Made by a program: the position numbers and the translations under genes. 34,780 nucleotides of DNA, from the IMG/VR virus record IMGVR_UViG_3300035034_000715, positions 1-34,780 of that record; one strand, 5' to 3'. The stretch is from a virus. Positions 13,743 through 22,046 of this stretch are shown in pieces (position 1 is the stretch's first letter; every line of letters begins with the position of its first letter). A model generated the notes under the pieces. It was not told where the DNA came from and ran no database searches. It saw only the letters and a program-made list of their open reading frames with translations.

Positions 13743-14996
13743 ATGGCTTACGCGGAATTGAAGGATCTACGCGAGCGGCGTGCAAAAGTCGCCGAAGACG
13801 CAAAAGCCGAACTGGCGAAGATCACCGACAAGACGACCGAATCGGAGGCGGCCGAAATCGAAGCCCGCTTTGATGCGATCATGGTCGAGGTCGACGCCAT
13901 GGCGCCGAAGATCGCCCGGCTGGAAAAGCTGGACGGCGTGACCCGCACGGTCAACCGGACGGTGTCCGATCCGGTCCCCGGTCGGGATCCGGCCGAAGAC
14001 ATGCCGGCCGAAGCCCGGACCGCCGAATATGCCGAAGTCTTCGAGGTGTACGCCCGCGAAGGTCGGGCCGCACTCGATCGCGATCAGATCGCGGTTCTGC
14101 GATCCGGGTATCAGTCGGTCGAAGCCCGCGCGCAGACCACCACGACCACGGCGGGCGGGTTCACCATCCCCGAAGGGTTCGGCGGAACGCTGTTCCAGGC
14201 GGTCGCCGATTATGGCGGCGTTCGTCCGGCGGCGACGGTGATGTCGACCGCGTCGGGCAACGCGATGCCGTTCCCGACCCTGGACGATACGTCGAATGCG
14301 TCGGTCCTGGTGTCTGAGGGATCGACGACGACCGCGACCGATATGGTCTTCGGATCGAAGACCTTAAACGCGTACACCTTCCGGACCATGGCGACCGCGT
14401 CGTTCGAATTGCTGCAAGACACCGCGATCGCTCTGGATCAGGTGATCGGCACCACCTTCGCGCAGCGGCTGTTCCTTGGGACCAATGCCTATTTCACGAC
14501 CGGAACCGGATCCAATCAGCCGAACGGAATCGTCACCGCATCGGCCGAAGGTGTGGCGACGGCCGGGGTCGCGATCGATTTCGACAACCTGATCGATCTG
14601 GAACACTCGGTCAAACAGGCGCACCGCCGGAACGCGTCCTATATGTTCCACGACAGCACCCTGAAGGCGCTGCGGAAACTGAAGGACAACGACGGGCAAT
14701 ATCTCTGGCAAGCGTCCCGCGTGATGGGCGAGCCGGATATGTTGAACGGCCGTCCGTACACGATCAACGACGACATGGCCGAAATCGGCCCGCTGGCGAA
14801 ATCGGTCCTGTTCGGCGATCTGTCGCGCTACATGATCCGCGATGTCTCCAATCCTCTGATGATGCGGTTAGAAGAACGCTTCGCGGATTCCGGCCTTGTC
14901 GGTTTCATCATGTTCAGCCGCCACGACGGCGAACTGATGACCGCCGCCGCCACGACCTACAACCCGGTCAAACATCTGATCAACGCGTCGGCCTGA
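13743..14996 (+). CDS. Major capsid protein, HK97 fold
   Basis: The first 80 residues are a charged coiled coil (ELKDLRERRAKVAEDAK...), the delta-domain scaffold. The mature shell protein follows, with GGFTIPEGFGGTLFQ, AYTFRTMATASFELLQD and LFLGTNAYFTTGTGSNQP, hallmarks of Phage_capsid family members. The protease upstream should remove the delta domain. The gene has one of the best ribosome sites of the late operon (AAAGGAG at 13730) and is bracketed by hairpins at 13685 and 15014. Confidence 0.96.
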   Translation: MAYAELKDLRERRAKVAEDAKAELAKITDKTTESEAAEIEARFDAIMVEVDAMAPKIARLEKLDGVTRTVNRTVSDPVPGRDPAEDMPAEARTAEYAEVFEVYAREGRAALDRDQIAVLRSGYQSVEARAQTTTTTAGGFTIPEGFGGTLFQAVADYGGVRPAATVMSTASGNAMPFPTLDDTSNASVLVSEGSTTTATDMVFGSKTLNAYTFRTMATASFELLQDTAIALDQVIGTTFAQRLFLGTNAYFTTGTGSNQPNGIVTASAEGVATAGVAIDFDNLIDLEHSVKQAHRRNASYMFHDSTLKALRKLKDNDGQYLWQASRVMGEPDMLNGRPYTINDDMAEIGPLAKSVLFGDLSRYMIRDVSNPLMMRLEERFADSGLVGFIMFSRHDGELMTAAATTYNPVKHLINASA

Positions 14997-15013
14997 TCGC
15001 CGACCTGATCCAG

Positions 15014-15037
15014 CGGGGTCGCCTTCGGGCGGCCCCG
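15014..15037 (+). terminator. Stable UUCG hairpin after the capsid gene
   Basis: A 10-bp stem (CGGGGTCGCC / GGCGGCCCCG, one wobble) is closed by a TTCG tetraloop. Only TTCCTT follows, so termination would be weak. It may instead protect the 3' end of capsid mRNA. Confidence 0.55.
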
Positions 15038-15066
15038 TTCCTTGCGACCTGATGATCGGAGTCCCG

Positions 15067-15327
15067 ATGCTGATCAACATGAAGACATCGATCGCGCGGC
15101 GCGGGGAAACCCTGGAAGCCGGGCGCAATTACGACATGAGCGACCACGAAGCGGGCCGCCTGATCGCGTGCGGATATGCTGTTGCCGCCGATCGGCCGTC
15201 GTCCGAACCCGCCCGCACCCGCGGCCCCGATGGCGATCGCGGCGGGCTGTTCGAAGTCAAGACCAGACCGGGGGCGCCGGAAACCCGGCCCGCCCCCCGC
15301 AACCGGCGCACCCGCGCCAAGGGGTGA
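15067..15327 (+). CDS. Small structural-operon protein (86 aa)
   Basis: It starts MLINMKTSIARRGETLEAGR, with the ATG at 15067 five bases after GGAG; the ATG at 15052 lacks this. The fold is probably a small beta-rich domain followed by a long Arg/Pro-rich disordered tail. Its place between capsid and gp6-like connector suits a head decoration or connector accessory protein, but I do not recognise the family. Confidence 0.7.
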   Translation: MLINMKTSIARRGETLEAGRNYDMSDHEAGRLIACGYAVAADRPSSEPARTRGPDGDRGGLFEVKTRPGAPETRPAPRNRRTRAKG

Positions 15328-15330
15328 CCG

Positions 15331-15993
15331 ATGGATCTGCGCGCAACGACGACCATCATCACCGACCCAGCCGCTGAACCGGTGACCCTTGCCGAACTGA
15401 AAGATCATCTTCGGATCGAGGTCGCCGACGAAGACGATTTTCTCGACGCGCTGATCACCGCGGCCCGCGAATGGGTCGAGGGCTGGACCGGCCGCGCGTT
15501 CGTCACCCGAACCCTGGAAACCCGGCTTGACCGGTTCCCGGTCGCCTTCGACCCGGTGTCGCTCGATTACATCGCCCCCGGACAGGCGGCCCCGAAAACC
15601 ATCGATCTTCCGGTCGGCCCGGTGCGGTCGGTGACGTCAATCACATATATCGCGGGCGACGGCACGCTGACGACCTGGGCGTCGTCGGGGTATCAGGTCG
15701 ACACGGTGTCGCCGATCGCAAGGATCGCGCCCGCCTTCGGGTCGTACTATCCCGCGACCCGTCACGGCGACTTCGGCGCGGTGCGGATCCTATACGAAGC
15801 CGGATATGCGCCGGGCGACGGGTCCCCGGCCGACTACGCGGAGAATGTCCCGAAGCGGGTCAAACAGGCGATCAAGCTGCTGGCGGGGCATTGGGAAGCG
15901 AACCGGACCGCGGTTCTGACCGGAACGATTTCGAAAGAAGTCGAATTCAGTCTGGCGTCGATCCTCTGGTCGCTGCGCACCCGTGCCAATTAA
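15331..15993 (+). CDS. Head-tail connector protein (gp6 / phiE125 gp8 type)
   Basis: The N-terminus PVTLAELKDHLRIEVADEDDF with the following LITAAREWVEGWTGRAF is the helical signature of the gp6-like connector family. A beta domain (VGPVRSVTSITY, GAVRILYEAGY) and a closing helix complete the family length. These proteins form a ring below the portal. The end overlaps the first sugar-cassette gene by 11 bases. Confidence 0.88.
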   Translation: MDLRATTTIITDPAAEPVTLAELKDHLRIEVADEDDFLDALITAAREWVEGWTGRAFVTRTLETRLDRFPVAFDPVSLDYIAPGQAAPKTIDLPVGPVRSVTSITYIAGDGTLTTWASSGYQVDTVSPIARIAPAFGSYYPATRHGDFGAVRILYEAGYAPGDGSPADYAENVPKRVKQAIKLLAGHWEANRTAVLTGTISKEVEFSLASILWSLRTRAN

Positions 15994-16609
15994 CGCGGCA
16001 TCGATCGCGGTCCCGCGTCTCTGGCGGGGGGCGACCGTCGCGATCCTGGGCGGCGGTCCTAGCCTGACCTTATCCGCGATCGTCGAGGTCCGGCGCCGCG
16101 GCTGGCAGATTATCGCGATCAATAACGCCTACACCATCGCCCCCGATGCCGATCTGTTGTGGTGGTGCGATCGGAACTGGTTCGAACTACATCAGGCGCG
16201 GCCCGCGTTCAAAGCCTTCGGAGGGATCCGCGCGACCCTGGAAAACCCGGGATTGCCCGCCGATTATCATCTGGCGAATACCGGCCCCGACGGGATCGAG
16301 GTCGACCCGCGCGGGGTGCGGACGGGGACGAATTCGGCGCATCAGACGATCAACCTGTCGTGTCACCTGGGCGCGGCCCGGATCGTGCTGTTCGGGATCG
16401 ACGGGTCGTATGATGCGGGCGGCCGGTCACACTGGCACGGCGGACACCCGTTCCCGCACAAGGAAGGGTACTATGCCGAAAAGATGATCCCGCTTTTGCG
16501 CACCGCGGTCGCCCCGCTTGCCGATCTGGGGGTCGAAGTGATCAACGCAAACCCGAATTCGAAGGTCGACGCCTTCCGTCGGATGTCGCTGGACCGGATC
16601 CCGGTCTGA
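15983..16609 (+). CDS. Rossmann-fold glycosyltransferase-like protein (DUF115/GT42-like)
   Basis: The 208-residue protein has a nucleotide-binding start (GATVAILGGGPSLTL, about 16-30). IINNAY-type and ADLLWWCDRNWF segments follow, then TNSAHQTINLSCHLGAARIV, GIDGSY and HWHGGHPFPH. This combination recalls the MptE-like/DUF115 and GT42-like proteins that handle nucleotide-activated sugars. It overlaps the connector gene and is coupled as TGATG to the next cassette gene. It is the first of six sugar-related genes embedded in the structural operon. The exact reaction is unknown. Confidence 0.6.
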   Translation: MPINAASIAVPRLWRGATVAILGGGPSLTLSAIVEVRRRGWQIIAINNAYTIAPDADLLWWCDRNWFELHQARPAFKAFGGIRATLENPGLPADYHLANTGPDGIEVDPRGVRTGTNSAHQTINLSCHLGAARIVLFGIDGSYDAGGRSHWHGGHPFPHKEGYYAEKMIPLLRTAVAPLADLGVEVINANPNSKVDAFRRMSLDRIPV

Positions 16610-17421
16610 TGCCGCGCAAGGCGATCGCCTGGGTTCTGATCCATTCGAAGGTGCTGACCCGGATCGATGCGTTCGAAGCCGGGTTCCGCCGCTGCGGATA
16701 CGATGTCAGCCGCCGGACCCCGCACAATATCCAAGCCGACGACGCGCTGGTGATCTGGAACCGCTTCGGCAATGGCGCCCGCTTCGCCGAAGCCTTCGAT
16801 GCGATCGGCGCCCCGGTGCTGATCGTTGAAAACGGATATGTGCCGCACCCGTCGGGGGCGGATACGCTTGCGGCGGCGTGGTCGCGACATCTGGGCGCCG
16901 GGATCTGGCCCGAAGGCGGCCCCGATCGCTGGGACCGCTGGGGGGTCGCTCTGTCGCCCTGGCAAGGCCGCGACCCGGGCGCCCCGATCCTGTTGGCGCC
17001 GCAACGCGGGATAGGTCCCGCCGACACCGCGCCGCCGTCCGATTGGATCCGGCGGACGACCGACTATCTGAAAGCCCGCACCGACCGGCCGATCCGGGTC
17101 CGACCGCATCCCGGCGCAACCAAACCGGCCCGCCCGCTGTCCGACGATCTGAGCGAAGCCGCGGCCGTCGCGGTTCACGCGTCGCGGGTCGGGATCGAAG
17201 CGCTGATCGCGGGCGTTCCCGTCCTTTCGACGTGGCCGCACTGGATCGGGGCGTCGGCATCGTCGGCCCTCTGGTCCGACCCGCTTCCGCGCCCGGACCG
17301 GCTGGCAATGCTTCAACGTCTCGCCTGGGCGCAATGGACGGTCGAGGAAATCGCGAATGGTCCCGCAATCGCCCGGCTTCTACATTGCGCCCCGGAAGGG
17401 CTTCGGCCGCCGGATCTGTGA
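16609..17421 (+). CDS. GT-B glycosyltransferase-like protein, copy 1
   Basis: The C-terminal half has RPHPG (165-169), HASRVGIEALIAGVPV (190-205), LWSDPLPRP (221-229) and QWTVEEIA (242-249). The HxSxxxIEAxxxGxPV stretch resembles the donor-binding region of capsule-polysaccharide and GT-B enzymes, where a conserved small/acidic loop contacts the nucleotide sugar. The gene downstream has the same block layout, so the pair is a tandem duplication. The start overlaps the previous stop as TGATG. Confidence 0.65.
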   Translation: MPRKAIAWVLIHSKVLTRIDAFEAGFRRCGYDVSRRTPHNIQADDALVIWNRFGNGARFAEAFDAIGAPVLIVENGYVPHPSGADTLAAAWSRHLGAGIWPEGGPDRWDRWGVALSPWQGRDPGAPILLAPQRGIGPADTAPPSDWIRRTTDYLKARTDRPIRVRPHPGATKPARPLSDDLSEAAAVAVHASRVGIEALIAGVPVLSTWPHWIGASASSALWSDPLPRPDRLAMLQRLAWAQWTVEEIANGPAIARLLHCAPEGLRPPDL

Positions 17422-18151
17422 GCGGTTCGCGCAAGTGGCGGGCGGCCGGGTTCTGGGCGCCCCGCCGAAACTGGATCCGCGACACCTTCCCGCGTTCTGG
17501 GGGGTCGATCACACCACGACCGCCCTGTTCGCCGCCGCCCGATCGGGCGGTCGGTTTCTGTATCTTGATCACTGTTACTTCGGCCCCCGCCGCGCACATA
17601 TCCGCATTACCTGGGATCGGATCCAGCACCCCGGCACCGGCCGCGGTGATCCGGATCGGTTCCGTCGCCTGGGGATCCCGATCGAGCCATGGCGCGGGTC
17701 GGGCGGTCATATCGTCATCGCGCCGCCCGGCGATCCGTATCTTTCGGCGACCGGTGCGGGGTTCACGTCCGACGCCTGGGGTCGGCGGGTCAAGGCGCAG
17801 ATCTACGCGCAGACCGACCGGCCGTTCGTCTATCGCTTCAAGCCGACCGAAGCGCAACCGGGTCGACCGCTGCGCTGCGATCTGGCGGGCGCGCATTGCC
17901 TGATCACACATCTGTCGGCGACCGCGATCGAAGCTGCTTTGATGGGGATCCCGGTGTTCGTCACCGCGCCCGATGCGGCGGCGGCCCCGGTGGCGGCGGA
18001 TCTCTGGTCCGGCGATCTGGAACGCCCCCGCACCGATGTCGACCGGGAAATCTGGGCGGCCGTGCTGGCGGCTAATCAATGGACGCAAGACGAAATAGCA
18101 AGCGGCCGCGCCGGGTCTGATCTGAGGGCAAGCGATGGGGATCGGCGATGA
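17357..18151 (+). CDS. GT-B glycosyltransferase-like protein, copy 2
   Basis: The 264-residue protein has HLSATAIEAALMGIPV (185-200), LWSGDLERP (216-224) and QWTQDEIA (241-248), aligned with the same blocks in copy 1. Its N-terminal half (FYIAPRKGFGRRI, FLYLDHCYFGP) has diverged more, as expected if the acceptor differs. The start at 17357 overlaps copy 1 by 65 bases and follows GAGGAAA; the length matches copy 1. The RPHPG of copy 1 is RFKPT here, so one copy may have altered activity. Confidence 0.65.
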   Translation: MVPQSPGFYIAPRKGFGRRICERFAQVAGGRVLGAPPKLDPRHLPAFWGVDHTTTALFAAARSGGRFLYLDHCYFGPRRAHIRITWDRIQHPGTGRGDPDRFRRLGIPIEPWRGSGGHIVIAPPGDPYLSATGAGFTSDAWGRRVKAQIYAQTDRPFVYRFKPTEAQPGRPLRCDLAGAHCLITHLSATAIEAALMGIPVFVTAPDAAAAPVAADLWSGDLERPRTDVDREIWAAVLAANQWTQDEIASGRAGSDLRASDGDRR

Positions 18152-18896
18152 AATCATGGCGATCGGGCAAGCCCGCGCCGCGGGTGCGACCCCCGACCGC
18201 CGTGCGGTTGTGCTGGATCGCTCCGGGTTCGCGCGGTGGCATCCGCAATTCAATGGGGTTCCGTTCCTGGCAAAGTCGGCCGACGGCGCCGATCTGTCGG
18301 TTCTGAACGGCCCGGGGGCGCGGCCTTATGTGGATTATGCCCGCACGACGTCGGACCGCTGGGCGTATACCGAATGGTCCGCGTCGGTCGGTGTGATCCC
18401 CGGGATCCGCTGGGTCGGCGGCCGCCGCGGCGATGCGCCGACGGTCCTGATCGAGCCGACGATAAAGCCGAACGCGTCCCCGAATAAGCAATGGGGGCGG
18501 GCGCGCTGGGAAAAGCTGGTCGCCTTGTGCGGCCGGTCGGTTCTGTTTCTGCAATGTGGGGCGGATCCGCGCGAAGCGATCGACGGGGTCCGGTTCTGTC
18601 AGACCCGCGACTTCGCGGCTGCGGTCAAGGTGATGGCACGCTGCGATGCGGCGATCTTGCCCGAAGGCGGCTTGCACCACGCGGCCGCCGCGATCGGGTC
18701 CCCGGCGGTCGTGCTGTTCGGCGCGATGACCCGTCCGCAAAACACCGGATACCCGGCGCACCTGAACCTTGCGGTCGACGACCCGGAGGCAACCGGATGG
18801 CGGATCCCTCACCCCGCCTGTTCCGCCGCCTGGGCGGCGATCACCCCTTCGGTCGTGGCGGACAGCCTCGACCGGATCCTGAACCCGAACAGATAG
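18135..18896 (+). CDS. GT9 (heptosyltransferase)-like glycosyltransferase
   Basis: The N-terminus MGIGDEIMAIGQAR matches the GxGD loop of GT9 enzymes. The C-terminal PEGGLHHAAAAIGSPAVVLF followed by GAMTRPQNTGY corresponds to the GT9 donor site (normally GGxxHxAAAlGxPxvxlFG). GT9 enzymes transfer ADP-heptose or related sugars. At 253 residues it is shorter than cellular heptosyltransferases (about 320-350), with a reduced N-terminal domain. It overlaps copy 2 by 17 bases. Confidence 0.78.
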   Translation: MGIGDEIMAIGQARAAGATPDRRAVVLDRSGFARWHPQFNGVPFLAKSADGADLSVLNGPGARPYVDYARTTSDRWAYTEWSASVGVIPGIRWVGGRRGDAPTVLIEPTIKPNASPNKQWGRARWEKLVALCGRSVLFLQCGADPREAIDGVRFCQTRDFAAAVKVMARCDAAILPEGGLHHAAAAIGSPAVVLFGAMTRPQNTGYPAHLNLAVDDPEATGWRIPHPACSAAWAAITPSVVADSLDRILNPNR

Positions 18897-18904
18897 GCTT
18901 CCCG

Positions 18905-19606
18905 ATGCCGAAAGTCTCAATTCATCCCGGCACCCCGCCCGGCGCCAAACTGCATCGCGGCGTATGGCTTCCCGAAACCGAAACCCATTTCGTCAAGATG
19001 ATGGATCCGAGCGGGAAGCGGTATGCGGAACTGCCCGACGGTCGTGCGACCTATCAGCGGCACAAATATCTTGCCGCGCTGGGGTTCGTCAAAGATCCGA
19101 AGATCTTTGTCGACATCGGCGCGCATGTCGGTCTGTGGGCGTATCAGGCGGAACGCGACTTCGACATGATCATCAGCTTCGAGCCTGTCGAGGATTTCCG
19201 CGAAATCTATCCCTTCAACATGCGCACGACCAATTGGGAATGCTACCCGTGCGCGCTGGGATCCGCCGAAGGATCCGTCGCCCTGACCGTCAACCCGACC
19301 GACACCGGATGCACTCATATCACCGGGGACGGCGACGTTCCGGTCCGGACTCTGGACAGCTTCGAATTCAGCCGGATCGATCTGATCAAGATCGACGTCG
19401 AGGGCTTCGAACGCCATGTCGTCGAGGGCGCCCGGGAAACGCTGTTGCGCACCCGTCCGGTCGTGGTTGTCGAACAGAAAGGGAATGATGCCACCAATTT
19501 CGGGGAAGACCGCGACGGTGCAGTCGATTTCCTGAAATCCGAAATCGGCATGGTCCCGCTGACGAACCCGTTGGCGGGCGATTGGATCATGGGCTGGGCG
19601 ACCTGA
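18905..19606 (+). CDS. FkbM-family methyltransferase
   Basis: The 233-residue protein has the AdoMet motif VDIGAHVGLW (69-78), FEPV (92-95), a short LGSAEGSVAL segment and the family signature LIKIDVEGFE followed by a C-terminal strand (PVVVVEQKG). FkbM enzymes O-methylate hydroxyls on small molecules and frequently sugars. Within this cassette the natural reading is methylation of the sugar being assembled. It starts 8 bases after the GT9 stop; its own stop overlaps the next gene as TGATG. Confidence 0.88.
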   Translation: MPKVSIHPGTPPGAKLHRGVWLPETETHFVKMMDPSGKRYAELPDGRATYQRHKYLAALGFVKDPKIFVDIGAHVGLWAYQAERDFDMIISFEPVEDFREIYPFNMRTTNWECYPCALGSAEGSVALTVNPTDTGCTHITGDGDVPVRTLDSFEFSRIDLIKIDVEGFERHVVEGARETLLRTRPVVVVEQKGNDATNFGEDRDGAVDFLKSEIGMVPLTNPLAGDWIMGWAT

Positions 19607-20373
19607 TGGCCCCGTTCCGCGTCTTTATCGGATACGATCCGCGCGACGACCTGGCCTATCGGGCGGCGGTCGCGTCGCTGCACAATCGCGCATCGATCCC
19701 GATCGAAATCATCGGGATCCGCGACCCCGGCCTTCGGATCGGCGGCGATTACTGGCGGCCGTATGTGGTCGAGGAAAACGGACAGATGATCGACAGCGGC
19801 GACGGCCGTCCGTTTTCGACGCAGTTCGCGTTCACCCGGTTTCTGACCCCGCACCTTGCCCGCAAGCTGGGCGCGGATCCGTATGACTGGTGTCTGTTCA
19901 CCGATGCCGATGTTCTCTGGCAAGCCGACATCGCCGATCTGCTGGAAGACCTTGAAGAGTTCGACACGGACATCGCCGCGGCTTGCGTGAAACACGAGTG
20001 GCAACCGGTCGACGACGTCAAAATGGGCGGGCTGTCACAAGTCGGATATGCCCGGAAGAACTGGTCTTCGGTGATCGCGTTTCGAACGCGGGTCGCTGAC
20101 ACGCTCACCCCGCATTATGTCAGCACCGCATCCGGTCAAGCGCTGCATTCCTTCGCCTGGATCCCCGACGCCAATCTGGGCGCGCTCGATCCCCGTTGGA
20201 ATTGGCTGGAACCGTCAAGCGATTGGGCGGTCGACCGGGCGCTGTTGCACTACACCCGCGGCACCCCCGACCTGATGCCGACCGCCGGGCTGATCGATCA
20301 AGCGGAATGGTGGTCTGCGGTCCGCGCCTTCCGCGGTGACATGGAGGTCTTGCCATGCAGTCGGGAAGCCTGA
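19606..20373 (+). CDS. GT-A glycosyltransferase-like protein with DxD motif
   Basis: The N-terminus FRVFIGYDPRDDLAYRAAVA and the metal-binding FTDADVLW (98-105) define a GT-A fold. The layout is close to GT8-like and galactosyl/mannosyl-transferase-like proteins found in other phages and capsule loci. A long C-terminal part with HYTRGTPDL and EWWSAVRAF likely holds the acceptor site. It is the last gene of the sugar cassette and overlaps the head-closure gene by 19 bases. Confidence 0.8.
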   Translation: MAPFRVFIGYDPRDDLAYRAAVASLHNRASIPIEIIGIRDPGLRIGGDYWRPYVVEENGQMIDSGDGRPFSTQFAFTRFLTPHLARKLGADPYDWCLFTDADVLWQADIADLLEDLEEFDTDIAAACVKHEWQPVDDVKMGGLSQVGYARKNWSSVIAFRTRVADTLTPHYVSTASGQALHSFAWIPDANLGALDPRWNWLEPSSDWAVDRALLHYTRGTPDLMPTAGLIDQAEWWSAVRAFRGDMEVLPCSREA

Positions 20374-20678
20374 ATCAGCGCATCCGCTTCGAAGCCGAGA
20401 CGGTCGGCGACGACGGCATGGGCGGCGGCGCGTCAAGCTGGGCGGAGTTCGTCACGGTCTGGGGCGCGGTGCGGCCGCTGTCCGGTCGCGAGCGGACCCA
20501 AGCCGATCAGGTCGAGGCGCCCGCGAATTACGAATTCACCATCCGCCGCCGGTCGGATCTGACCGAAGCGCTGCGGATCAGTTGGGCGGGGGATCTGTTC
20601 AATATCCGGTTTATCGCCCTTCCCGATCCCCGGTCGCTGACCATGACGATCACCGCCGAACGGGCGGTCGCGACATGA
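20355..20678 (+). CDS. Head closure / head-tail adaptor protein (gp16-like)
   Basis: MQSGSLNQRIRFEAETVGDD with WGAVRPLSGRER and the closing LFNIRFIALPDPRSLTMTIT form the small beta-barrel of the Phage_H_T_join/SPP1 gp16 family. It seals the DNA-filled head. Its usual place is directly after the gp6-like connector; here the six-gene sugar cassette separates the two. Confidence 0.9.
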   Translation: MQSGSLNQRIRFEAETVGDDGMGGGASSWAEFVTVWGAVRPLSGRERTQADQVEAPANYEFTIRRRSDLTEALRISWAGDLFNIRFIALPDPRSLTMTITAERAVAT

Positions 20679-21112
20679 CCCGGCGCCGGTCGGGCTTCGG
20701 CGGGGTGAATAAGCTGCGCCGCACCTTGCGGCGCCTGGATCCCGAAATCCTTAAAGGGGTTCAGGATGTCGTGACCAAGGGGGCGGAACGCATCGCCGCC
20801 GATGCGCGGTCGATCGTTCCGGTCGATAGCGGCGATCTGCAGTCCGCGATCGGCGTGCGGCTGGGCCGCGACCGGCTGACCGCCGACATCGGCATTTCGC
20901 CCGGCGGCGGCAAGAAACGCGCCGCCGCGCGGTCGGATCTGTTCTATGCTCGGTTCGTCGAATTGGGGACCAAGGGCGGCCCGAACTATCCGGCCCGCCC
21001 GGCGCGGCCGTTCATGGGTCCGGCCTTTGATCAGAACGAAAAACAGATCACCGCCGATCTGCGCGAAGCGATCACCAAGGCGGTGAAAGCGACATCCGGG
21101 GGCAACCGATGA
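20675..21112 (+). CDS. HK97 gp10-like tail completion protein
   Basis: The 145-residue protein has VTKGAERIAADARSIVPVDSGDLQSAI and then a beta segment ending FYARFVELGTKGGPNYPARPARPFMGPAFD. This is the gp10 family signature (IvPVdTGxLxxSI ... YaxfvEfGT ... arPFlrPA). It helps join head and tail. ATGA overlaps couple it to both neighbours. Confidence 0.92.
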   Translation: MTRRRSGFGGVNKLRRTLRRLDPEILKGVQDVVTKGAERIAADARSIVPVDSGDLQSAIGVRLGRDRLTADIGISPGGGKKRAAARSDLFYARFVELGTKGGPNYPARPARPFMGPAFDQNEKQITADLREAITKAVKATSGGNR

Positions 21113-21492
21113 CGGATCCGGTCGAGGCGACCCAGACGGCCCTATATCAGACTCTTTCGGCCGCGCTGTCGGTGTCGGTCTATGACCGCGTCCCGAAGGG
21201 GGCGGCGAAACCTTATGTCGTGATCGAGCGATCCGACGCGTCGCCCGACGACCCGGTCGCGTCCCGCCGCGACATCCGGTTCTTCTACCTGTCGATCTGG
21301 TCGGAATACCCGGGGCAAAAGGAAATCATCGGGATCCAGGCGCAGATCGACGCGGCGCTGCACAATGCGCGGCCCGCGATGACGTCCGGGCGATGGGTCA
21401 ATTCCAAGGTGATCCGCAAGTCGACCCAACGCGACATCGACGGCGAGACCTTTATGGGTCAAGTGACCGTCGAGGTCCGCACCGAACATTAA
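21109..21492 (+). CDS. DUF3168 tail terminator/completion protein
   Basis: The 127-residue protein has the DUF3168 layout: a helix (ATQTALYQTLSAALSVSVYD), PYVVIERSDASP, LSIWSEYPGQKEI and a final RDIDGETFMGQVTVEVRTEH. The family includes the Rhodobacter gene-transfer-agent tail terminator. It is coupled upstream by ATGA; two hairpins follow its stop. Confidence 0.9.
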   Translation: MTDPVEATQTALYQTLSAALSVSVYDRVPKGAAKPYVVIERSDASPDDPVASRRDIRFFYLSIWSEYPGQKEIIGIQAQIDAALHNARPAMTSGRWVNSKVIRKSTQRDIDGETFMGQVTVEVRTEH

Positions 21493-21493
21493 T

Positions 21494-21527
21494 CCCCGCG
21501 ACGGGGTCCCGCCGGGCGAAGCCCGGC
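21494..21527 (+). other. Two hairpins upstream of the tail tube gene
   Basis: CCCCG-CGA-CGGGG (21494-21506) and GCCGGGC-GAA-GCCCGGC (21511-21527) are perfect stems without a following T tract. They fill most of the 61-base gap before the tail tube gene and may set processing or stability of its mRNA. Confidence 0.5.
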
Positions 21528-21553
21528 ATCCATACGCCAAGGAGGTTTTAGCT

Positions 21554-22027
21554 ATGGCGATTCAAACGGCCGCGGGCGCGAAGGTCTATATCGGACCGGC
21601 AAACGCTGTTGCGAACGACGAAGCCGCATATGATGCGCTTTCGTACACCCTGATCGGTGAAGTCGAAGACATCGGCGAATTCGGCGATCAGTTTTCGGAA
21701 ATCACTTTCACCGCGATTTCCGACCGCCGGGTCCGCAAGCTGAAAGGATCGAAGGACGCGGGGACTCTCCCGCTGACCCTTGGGTTCGACCCGGCCGACG
21801 GCGGACAGGCGGCATACAATACCGCGGTGTCGTCCGATCTGGATTATGCGTTCCGGATCGAGTTGAACGACGGCACGGAATCCGGATCCCCGGCCCGGCC
21901 GACGACCTTCTACATGCGCGGTCTTGCGATGGGCCGCCGGGTCGCGATCGGCAACGCTGAAAGCGTGGTCCGCGCGAACGCGTCGATCGGTATCAATTCC
22001 GACGTCATCGAGATCACCGCAATCTAA
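21554..22027 (+). CDS. Major tail tube protein
   Basis: The 157-residue protein begins MAIQTAAGAKVYIG and contains VEDIGEFGDQFSEITFTAIS, RVRKLKGSKDAGTLPLTLGF and RGLAMGRRVAIGNAESVVRA, the pattern of lambda gpV/GTA-type tube proteins. It polymerises around the tape measure. AAGGAGG precedes the start. Both flanks carry stable hairpins, consistent with high, separately tuned expression. Confidence 0.9.
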   Translation: MAIQTAAGAKVYIGPANAVANDEAAYDALSYTLIGEVEDIGEFGDQFSEITFTAISDRRVRKLKGSKDAGTLPLTLGFDPADGGQAAYNTAVSSDLDYAFRIELNDGTESGSPARPTTFYMRGLAMGRRVAIGNAESVVRANASIGINSDVIEITAI

Positions 22028-22046
22028 TCCGGTTTCCGGCCGGAAC

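Noticed and set aside
11873-13744. 623-codon leftward open frame opposite portal and protease
   Set aside because: Antisense shadow of well-identified head genes in GC-rich DNA; no ribosome site and an Arg/Asp/Gly-rich composition.
16706-18253. 515-codon leftward open frame opposite the sugar cassette
   Set aside because: Arg/Pro/Ser-rich shadow; the rightward frames have recognisable motifs and coupled starts.
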